Positions 21,576-26,845 of a DNA stretch of 26,845 bases are shown piece by piece. Positions within the stretch are counted from its first letter, which is position 1. Each line of letters begins with the position of its first letter. Origin of the DNA: CAZCEC01 sp964497615 (GTDB lineage Bacteria; Chloroflexota; Anaerolineae; Anaerolineales; UBA6663); assembly GCA_964497615.1 (NCBI GenBank), contig CAZCEC010000085.1:1-26845 (forward strand). Reading direction: 5' to 3'. A program made the position numbers and the translations under genes. The notes under the pieces are model-generated. The model was given only the letters and a program-made list of their open reading frames with translations, was not told the DNA's origin and ran no database searches.

Positions 21576-22973
21576 TCAGCGGCGGCGGGGGTCGCGGGGC
21601 TGGGCGCCGCTGAAGAAGATTTCGGGCGGGAGACGGAAGCCGGCGGCCTCGAGCTTGGGCGTGAAGATGGGGCGCAGGCCGGTGGCGCGCATGGTGCCCA
21701 CCACCTTGCCGTCGGCATCCACGCCTTCTTCGGTGAACTTGAAAACGTCCTGGAGGACGACCGTGTCGCCTTCCATGCCGGCGACCTCGGTGACCTGGGT
21801 GATGCGGCGGGAGCCGTCGCGCAGGCGGGTCTGCTGGACGATCAACTCGACGGCAGAGGCGATCTGCTCGCGGATGACCTTGAGGGGGAAGTCGAGGCCG
21901 GCCATCAGGCTCATGGTCTCCATGCGGGAGATGGCATCGCGCGGGGCGTTGGCGTGCAAGGTGGTGAGGGAGCCGTCGTGGCCGGTGTTCATGGCCTGGA
22001 GCATATCGAGGGCCTCGCCGCCGCGGCACTCGCCGACGATGATGCGCTCGGGGCGCATGCGCAGGGAGTTGCGGACCAGGTCGCGGATGGTGACCTCGCC
22101 CTTGCCGTCCAGGTTGGCCTTCTTGGCTTCCAGCCGCACGACGTGCTCCTGGCTGAGCTGAAGCTCGGCGGCGTCCTCGATGGTGACGATGCGCTCGTCG
22201 GAGGGGATGAAGCCAGAGAGGACGTTGAGCAGGGTAGTTTTGCCGGAGCCGGTGCCGCCGGAGACGACGACATTGAGGCGCGAGACGACGCAGGCCTTGA
22301 GGAACTCGGCGATGTTGGGGGTGAGCGAGCCGAAGTGGATGAGGTCCTCCACGGTGAGGCGCTTGGTGGAGAACTTGCGGATGGTAATGGACGGGCCGTC
22401 AATGGCGACGGGCGGAATGACGGCGTTGACGCGCGAGCCGTCCGGCAGGCGGGCATCCACCAGGGGGGTGTCGTAGTCCACGCGGCGGCCGAGCGGCAGG
22501 ATGATGCGGTCGATGACGCGCCGGACGTGATCGTCGTCGTCGAAGCGCACCTGGGTGAGGGTGAGCTTGCCGCTGCGCTCGATGTAGACCTGCCGCGGGC
22601 CGTTGACCATGACCTCGGTGATGGACGGGTCGTCCAGCAGACCTTGAATGGGGCCGAAGCCAAACAGGTCATCGAGGATGCCGCGGACCAGTTCCTGCTT
22701 GAGGTTTTCGGAGAGCGGCAGGCGGGCCGTGGCGAGCGATTCAACCAGGCGGCTCTCGACCTCTCGGCGGGTGGTTTCGTTGTTTTTTAGCTCGGCGGGG
22801 TTCTCAAGGCCGGCGGAGGCGCGCGTCACCAGCCATTGTTTGAGCTTGCGCAGTTCGTCGTTGGAAAGGATGGCGGGGCGGCCATCGGCGCCAGCGGCGG
22901 GGGCGGCCTGCGGGGCGAGGGACTGCGCGAGCGACTGAAGCCGGGTGGCGCTGGGACGGTCGGCGGGGGTCAT
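21576..22973 (-). CDS. cpaF: CpaF-type secretion/pilus ATPase
   Basis: A 465-aa hexameric ATPase of the type II/IV secretion family, closest in layout to CpaF/TadA of Flp (tight adherence) pili. An N-terminal all-alpha/PAS-like part (FGFGPIQGLLDDPSITEVMVNGP, 104-125) precedes the ATPase core. Key features are the Walker A motif GGTGSGKT (239-246), the Asp box IEDAAELQL, the Walker B region PERIIVGECRGGEALDMLQAM (309-329) and the His box HDGSLTTLH (332-340). All catalytic motifs look intact. No TadB/TadC membrane proteins or pilins are nearby, so its partners must lie elsewhere. It follows the small protein gene by 19 bp and is probably co-transcribed. Confidence 0.93.
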   Translation of the reverse strand: MTPADRPSATRLQSLAQSLAPQAAPAAGADGRPAILSNDELRKLKQWLVTRASAGLENPAELKNNETTRREVESRLVESLATARLPLSENLKQELVRGILDDLFGFGPIQGLLDDPSITEVMVNGPRQVYIERSGKLTLTQVRFDDDDHVRRVIDRIILPLGRRVDYDTPLVDARLPDGSRVNAVIPPVAIDGPSITIRKFSTKRLTVEDLIHFGSLTPNIAEFLKACVVSRLNVVVSGGTGSGKTTLLNVLSGFIPSDERIVTIEDAAELQLSQEHVVRLEAKKANLDGKGEVTIRDLVRNSLRMRPERIIVGECRGGEALDMLQAMNTGHDGSLTTLHANAPRDAISRMETMSLMAGLDFPLKVIREQIASAVELIVQQTRLRDGSRRITQVTEVAGMEGDTVVLQDVFKFTEEGVDADGKVVGTMRATGLRPIFTPKLEAAGFRLPPEIFFSGAQPRDPRRR

Positions 22974-22992
22974 GGGTGGCGCCGAGCGCCGG

Positions 22993-23310
22993 TCACGGCC
23001 CGACGCTCTCGGGCGGCACGGGGGCAGCCGGCGGCTCCTCGTCGGGCCTGATCCAGACGACGTGGTGCTTGTTAAGAGTCAGAAATTCGGAGCGCACCAG
23101 CACCTGCCCATTGGCGTTGTAGACCTCAGCGTCGGTGACGGCGATGAACTGCTCGGCGGTGCCGTTCAGCTCATCCTTGAGGCGCAGGCCGGGGCGCAGG
23201 TAGATGTGCCCGTGGATGAGATTGGAGGTGGTCTGGATCAGCGCTGGGATCTCATCCTTGCGCACGATATCGGTATAGGTTTTGCCTTTGGCATCGACGC
23301 GAACGGTCAT
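22993..23310 (-). CDS. Small conserved protein upstream of cpaF
   Basis: A 105-aa soluble, beta-rich protein: a TVRVDAKGKTYTDIVRKDEIPA start, then IQTTSNLIHGHIYLRPGLRL, AVTDAEVYNANG and FLTLNKHHVVWIRPDEE, with a Pro-rich end. From memory it resembles a small uncharacterised family of Chloroflexota, possibly the one listed as DUF6812; I could not verify this. Such proteins look like small-barrel ligand-binding modules. GGAG six bases before the ATG fixes the start. It is the first gene of a two-gene unit with cpaF (19-bp gap), so a role in the same secretion or pilus process is a reasonable guess. Confidence 0.75.
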   Translation of the reverse strand: MTVRVDAKGKTYTDIVRKDEIPALIQTTSNLIHGHIYLRPGLRLKDELNGTAEQFIAVTDAEVYNANGQVLVRSEFLTLNKHHVVWIRPDEEPPAAPVPPESVGP

Positions 23311-23346
23311 CGTTACTCCACAGTTTCAGCGATGGTGATGTCAGTG

Positions 23347-23374
23347 ATTATCTATGATTTTGGGGAGGCCGCAA
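23347..23374 (-). promoter_or_regulatory. Possible promoter of the small protein-cpaF operon
   Basis: On the minus strand, TTGCGG (23369-23374) and GATAAT (23347-23352) are separated by 16 bp, placing a transcription start about 30 nt before the ATG. The -35 box is weak. Confidence 0.35.
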
Positions 23375-23380
23375 CCGGGC

Positions 23381-23600
23381 GGGGAGGCAGATTCCTCGGC
23401 CAAAGGCGGGCCTCGGAATGACAGGGGCCGGAGGGGTGTGGGGAGGCAGATTCCTCGGCCAGAGGCGGGCCTCGGAATGACAGGGGCCGGAGGGGTGTGG
23501 GGAGGCAGATTCCCCGGCCAAAGGCGGGCCAATGACAGGGGCCGGAGGGGTGTGGGGAGGCAGATTCCTCGGCCAGAGGCGGGCCTCGGAATGACAGGGG
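23381..23600. repeat. 59-bp tandem repeat array, about 3.7 copies
   Basis: The word CAGATTCCTCGGCC (CAGATTCCCCGGCC in copy 3) recurs at 23388, 23447, 23506 and 23561. The period is 59 bp, except that the third copy lacks 4 bp (CCTCGGAATG becomes CCAATG), giving a 55-bp step. Copies also alternate between GGCCAAAGGC and GGCCAGAGGC. On the minus strand it reads GTCATTCCGAGG...CCGAGGAATCT, resembling a repeat motif common in intergenic DNA of many bacteria. It separates the histidine kinase from the cpaF operon. No gene is seen in 23311-23617. Confidence 0.92.
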
Positions 23601-23617
23601 CAAGATGAAGCGAGGAG

Positions 23618-24793
23618 TTAGCCGAGGGTGGGCGGGCCGGTGTAGGCGGGCAGGGAGAACGCGAAGGCGCTGCCCTGGCCTTCGGTGCTGGCGACTTCGA
23701 TGCCGCAGCCGTGCGCGTCGAGGATGCGGCGGACGAGGGCCAAGCCCAGGCCGGTGCCGCCGTAGCGGCGGGTGGAGGAGCCGTCGAGCTGCCGGAATGG
23801 CTCGAAGATGGTTTCGAGTTGGGCGGCGGGGATGCCGATGCCGGTGTCGCGCACGGCGATGACGACGCGGTCGCCTTCGGCGCGGGCAGCGAGGGTGACG
23901 CTGCCGCCGGCGGGTGTGAACTTGAGGCCGTTGTCCACGAGCTGAAGCAGGGTCCAGTAGAGCTTCTCCTCGTCAGCGACCACAGCGGGCAGATCGGGCG
24001 TCAGGTCGTGGGCCAGGGTTACGCGCTGGCGGCCGGCCTTGTCCTGGGATCGATCCAGGACTTGCAGGACGACCATGGGGACCGAGATGGGCCGCAGGTT
24101 GAGGGTGAGTTCGCCGCGCGCGGCGGCGGCGTGGGAGATGAGATCGTTGACCAGGGCCTCCAGCCGGGTGACCGCCCCGGCGGTGACCTCCAGGGCGCTG
24201 CGCTGCTCGCCAGTGACGGGGCCGAGGGCTTCATCGCGCAGGAGGGTGTTGTAGCCCTTGATGTGGGTCAGGGGGGTGCGCAGCTCGTGGCTGACGTTGG
24301 CGATGAAATTGGCCTTGAGCTGGTTCAGCTCGGTGAGGCGCGCCAGGGCGGTTTCCAGCTCGGCGGTGCGTTCCGCCACGCGGCGCTCCAAGCCGCGGTT
24401 GGCCTCCACCAGGGCCGATTGCAGTTCCAGCAGCCGCCGCGCGATGGCGCCATCCAGCTCGCGGGCGGTGAGGAAGCCCATGTCGATCAGGGTCTGGCCG
24501 ATGAGGCGATGGGGGGCGCCATTGTTGGCGCGGGCCTGCTCGGCCAGCGCGGTTTGGAGTTCTTCGGCGGAGACGGCGCCCTGCTGCACCAGATACTCGC
24601 CCAACCGCGGGATGAGTTGTTCGGTGCTGACGGGCGTGGCGGCGCCGCGGCCCGCCGCAAGCTGCTCGCGCAGGGCGCCGTCGGCCAGCAGTGCCATGAG
24701 CTGGATGTCGGCGCCGCAGGCCGGGCAGGTGACCGCGTTGGCCTCGATGATGGCCAGGCAGTTGGGACAGCGGAAATCGGGCGCGGCGTTCAT
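23618..24793 (-). CDS. Soluble histidine kinase with zinc ribbon and GspE N-domain-like region
   Basis: A 391-aa cytoplasmic sensor kinase with no membrane segment. Order: a zinc ribbon with CPNC and CPAC (C9, C12, C23, C26); a helical region (60-120) with LGEYLVQQGAVSAEELQTAL and IGQTLIDMGFLTARELDGAI, resembling the N-terminal domain of type II secretion/MshE ATPases; a coiled coil (about 125-160); HisKA with H169 (NVSHELRTPL); and an ATPase domain with N288 (LVDNGLKF), DTGIGIP, FEPFRQLDG and GGTGLGLAL. All catalytic boxes are intact. MshE-type N-domains can bind cyclic di-GMP, so this kinase may sense a nucleotide, but that is inference. No response regulator is adjacent. It starts 14 bp after acs and is probably co-transcribed. 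Confidence 0.9.
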   Translation of the reverse strand: MNAAPDFRCPNCLAIIEANAVTCPACGADIQLMALLADGALREQLAAGRGAATPVSTEQLIPRLGEYLVQQGAVSAEELQTALAEQARANNGAPHRLIGQTLIDMGFLTARELDGAIARRLLELQSALVEANRGLERRVAERTAELETALARLTELNQLKANFIANVSHELRTPLTHIKGYNTLLRDEALGPVTGEQRSALEVTAGAVTRLEALVNDLISHAAAARGELTLNLRPISVPMVVLQVLDRSQDKAGRQRVTLAHDLTPDLPAVVADEEKLYWTLLQLVDNGLKFTPAGGSVTLAARAEGDRVVIAVRDTGIGIPAAQLETIFEPFRQLDGSSTRRYGGTGLGLALVRRILDAHGCGIEVASTEGQGSAFAFSLPAYTGPPTLG

Positions 24794-24807
24794 CGGGCGC
24801 GGGGCGG

Positions 24808-26721
24808 CTACTCCTCGAGGGTGCTGATATCGCCCTCGGGGAGGCCCTGGGCACGGGCCTTGAGGACGCGGCGCATGATCTTGCCGGAGCGGGTCTTGGG
24901 CAGTTGGTTGACGAAGTTGACGCCTTCGGGCTTGGCGATGGGGCCCATATGCGTGCCGACGTGCTCGCGCAGTTCGGCGGCCAGGGCGTCGGAGGGGACG
25001 TAGCCCTGGCGCAGGATGCAGAAGACATGGATGGCGGTGCCCTTGATGTCGTGCGGCAGGCCGATGGCGGCGGCCTCGGCCACGGCGGGGTGGCTGACGA
25101 GGGCGCTCTCGACCTCGGCGGTGCCCAGGCGGTAGCCGCTGACCTTGATGACGTCGTCCACGCGGCCGATGACCCAGAAGTAGCCATCGGCATCCCGCTT
25201 GGCGGAGTCGCCGGTCATGTACTTGCCAGGGTACTTGCTCCAATACTGGCGCACGTAGCGGTCGGGGTCCTTGTAGACGGTGCGGAGCATGGCGGGCCAG
25301 GGGCGGAGGAGGACGAGGTAGCCTTCTTCGCCGTCGGGGACGGGGTTACCGTCGTCGTCAAGGATCTCGGCCTGCTGGCCGAAGAAGGGGCGCGTGCCGG
25401 AGCCGGGCTTGAGGCCGACCACGGGCGTGGGGGTGATCATGAACATGCCAGTCTCGGTCTGCCACCAGGTGTCCATGATGGGGCAGCGGCCCTGGCCGAT
25501 GACCCGGTGATACCACTTCCAGGCTTCGGGGTTGATGGGCTCGCCGACGGTGCCGAGGAGGCGCAGGCTGGAGAGGTCGTGCTTTTTGGGCCAGTCCTCG
25601 CCGAAGCGCATGAGGCCGCGGATGGCGGTGGGGGCGGTGTAGAAGACGGTCAGGCCGTACTTCTCGATCAGGCCCCACCAACGGTCCTTCTCCGGGTAGG
25701 CGGGGGCGCCCTCATACATGAAGCCGGTGGCGGCGTTGAGCAGGGGGCCGTAGACGATGTAGGAGTGGCCCGTGACCCAGCCAGGGTCGGCGGCGCACCA
25801 CCAGCGGTCGGCAGGCTTAAGGTCGAAGACCATCTTGAGGGTGGCGTAGATGCCGACCATGTAGCCGCCGTGGGTGTGCAGGATGGCCTTGGGCTTGCCG
25901 GTGGTGCCGGAGGTGTACAGGATGTAGAGCGGGTCCTCCGCATCCATGACTTCGGTGGGGCAGACGTCGGTGAGGCCGGGGGCGCTCATGGCCTCGTGAT
26001 ACCAGATATCGCGGCCGGCCTGCATGGGCACATCTTCGCCGGTGCGCTTGACGACGATAAGCTTCTCGACGCTGGGGCAGCGCGTGAGGGCCTCGTCCAT
26101 GATGGCCTTGAGGGCGACGATCTTGCCGTTGAGGTGGGCGCCGTCGCAGGTGATGGCGACGCGCGACTCGGAGTCGTCGATGCGGCCGGCCAGGGAGTCC
26201 ACGGAGAAGCCGCCGTAGACGACGGAGTGGATGGCGCCGAGCTTGGCGCAGGCGAGCATGGCGACGACGATCTCGGGGACGCGGCCCATGTAGATGGTGA
26301 CACGGTCGCCCTTGACGACGCCCAAGCCCTTGAGGACGTTGGCGAAGCGGCAAACCTCGCGGTTGAGGGTGAAATAGGAAAACTCGCGCGTGTCGCCCTT
26401 CTCGCCCTCCCAGAGCAGGGCGACCTGGTTGCGCGCGGGGGTGTTGAGGTAGCGGTCGAGGCAGTTGTGGACGATGTTGACCTGGGCGCCGGTGAACCAC
26501 TTGAAGAAGGGCTTGTGGCTCTCGTCGAGGACCTGATCCCACGGTTTGTACCACTCCAACTCGCGGGCCTGCTCTTCCCAGAAGCCGGGCAGGTCGGCGA
26601 GAGCGCGCTGGGCGAGGGCATCCCAGTCGGGCACGTTGGCTTGTTGGGCGACGGCGGGCGAGGGCCAGAAGACTTCGCCTTCCAGGGCCGGGTGGGTGGC
26701 ATCAATTGTGGTGTCGGTCAT
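24808..26721 (-). CDS. acs: Acetyl-CoA synthetase
   Basis: A 637-aa AMP-forming acetate:CoA ligase that activates acetate to acetyl-CoA through acetyl-AMP. Signatures are TSGTTGKPK (270-278), GEPINPEAW, DTWWQTETG (its Trp narrows the pocket to acetate), TGDSAKRDADGYFWVIGRVDDVIKV and the C-terminal RSGKIMRR with K614, the lysine acetylated in this family to switch the enzyme off. Length is near the usual 650. One variation: the hinge reads VSGYRLGT where enteric enzymes have VSGHRLGT. GGAGG seven bases before the ATG fixes the start, and a sigma-70-like promoter lies upstream. The histidine kinase follows by 14 bp. Confidence 0.96.
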   Translation of the reverse strand: MTDTTIDATHPALEGEVFWPSPAVAQQANVPDWDALAQRALADLPGFWEEQARELEWYKPWDQVLDESHKPFFKWFTGAQVNIVHNCLDRYLNTPARNQVALLWEGEKGDTREFSYFTLNREVCRFANVLKGLGVVKGDRVTIYMGRVPEIVVAMLACAKLGAIHSVVYGGFSVDSLAGRIDDSESRVAITCDGAHLNGKIVALKAIMDEALTRCPSVEKLIVVKRTGEDVPMQAGRDIWYHEAMSAPGLTDVCPTEVMDAEDPLYILYTSGTTGKPKAILHTHGGYMVGIYATLKMVFDLKPADRWWCAADPGWVTGHSYIVYGPLLNAATGFMYEGAPAYPEKDRWWGLIEKYGLTVFYTAPTAIRGLMRFGEDWPKKHDLSSLRLLGTVGEPINPEAWKWYHRVIGQGRCPIMDTWWQTETGMFMITPTPVVGLKPGSGTRPFFGQQAEILDDDGNPVPDGEEGYLVLLRPWPAMLRTVYKDPDRYVRQYWSKYPGKYMTGDSAKRDADGYFWVIGRVDDVIKVSGYRLGTAEVESALVSHPAVAEAAAIGLPHDIKGTAIHVFCILRQGYVPSDALAAELREHVGTHMGPIAKPEGVNFVNQLPKTRSGKIMRRVLKARAQGLPEGDISTLEE

Positions 26722-26752
26722 GCGGAGCCTCCGGGTGGCGGGATACGGGCTT

Positions 26753-26780
26753 ATTGTATGTCTTGGAGGGGATTGGTCAA
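26753..26780 (-). promoter_or_regulatory. Sigma-70-type promoter of acs
   Basis: On the minus strand, -35 TTGACC (26775-26780) and -10 TACAAT (26753-26758) are separated by 16 bp. Predicted transcription starts near 26746, about 25 nt before the acs ATG. This is the best-formed promoter in the window. Confidence 0.65.
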
Positions 26781-26793
26781 CCCGACGACCGAC

Positions 26794-26845
26794 GAAGGAT
26801 GAAGGATGAAGGACGAAGGACGAAGGATGAAGGATGAAGGAAGAA
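26794..26845. repeat. 7-bp tandem repeat (GAAGGAT/GAAGGAC)n, reaching the window end
   Basis: Seven consecutive 7-bp units (GAAGGAT, GAAGGAT, GAAGGAC, GAAGGAC, GAAGGAT, GAAGGAT, GAAGGAA) followed by GAA at the last base. The tract is upstream of the acs promoter and may continue past the window. Confidence 0.92.

Noticed and set aside
23381..23600. CRISPR array
   Set aside because: The whole 59-bp unit repeats, leaving no variable spacers.
23341..23603. Short minus-strand frames over the 59-bp array (PRPASGRGICLP-like repeats)
   Set aside because: They are translations of the tandem DNA repeat with no start signal, and the frames shift at the 4-bp deletion.
24904..26802. 632-codon plus-strand frame spanning acs
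   Set aside because: Antisense shadow of a firmly identified acetyl-CoA synthetase; low-complexity Gly/Ala/Asp sequence with no motif.

Overview
The window looks like a piece of an uncultured, high-GC member of the Chloroflexota, probably class Anaerolineae or a relative. This is inferred from several traits: strongly GC-biased coding; Thr/Pro-rich spacers in surface proteins; a DUF1800/DUF1501 pair; secreted proteins ending in a short [FY][LV]P[LI] tail; and intergenic spaces full of 7-bp tandem repeats and GC-rich palindromes. No rRNA, tRNA, integrase, transposase or CRISPR was recognised. Sixteen well-supported genes and one doubtful small ORF were found. All are on the minus strand except lysM (17025-17741) and sirB1 (17905-18747).

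Layout. 1-351: a 56-bp tandem array ending 4 bp past the polA stop codon. 356-5689: information-processing genes, polA (full length, with intact proofreading residues and a 31-bp palindrome inside the reading frame) and miaB. Between them lies a lower-GC insert with a putative Nmad3-like nucleotide-modification-associated gene and a doubtful small ORF. 5948-8513: a two-gene operon of a polytopic membrane protein and a GT1 glycosyltransferase. 8845-16810: a secreted/surface block with a Tat-exported DUF1501 protein, DUF1800, a SAM methyltransferase, a conserved secreted protein and an HzsA-like beta-propeller protein with one CxxCH heme site.

17025-20043: a membrane-anchored double-LysM protein, a SirB1-family protein and a convergent CapA-type lipoprotein. 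20196-23310: a TPR protein, a double-XRE regulator, an orphan CpaF-type ATPase and a small conserved protein that shares its operon. 23381-23600: a second tandem array (59-bp unit). 23618-26721: acetyl-CoA synthetase followed closely by a soluble histidine kinase with a zinc ribbon and a type II secretion ATPase N-terminal-like domain.

How they work together. The acs-kinase, CpaF-small protein, DUF1800-DUF1501 and membrane protein-glycosyltransferase pairs look like short operons. The rest are probably single transcription units separated by repeat-rich DNA. The points most worth following up are the palindrome inside polA, the shared C-terminal tail on three secreted proteins, and the low-GC Nmad3-like insert.
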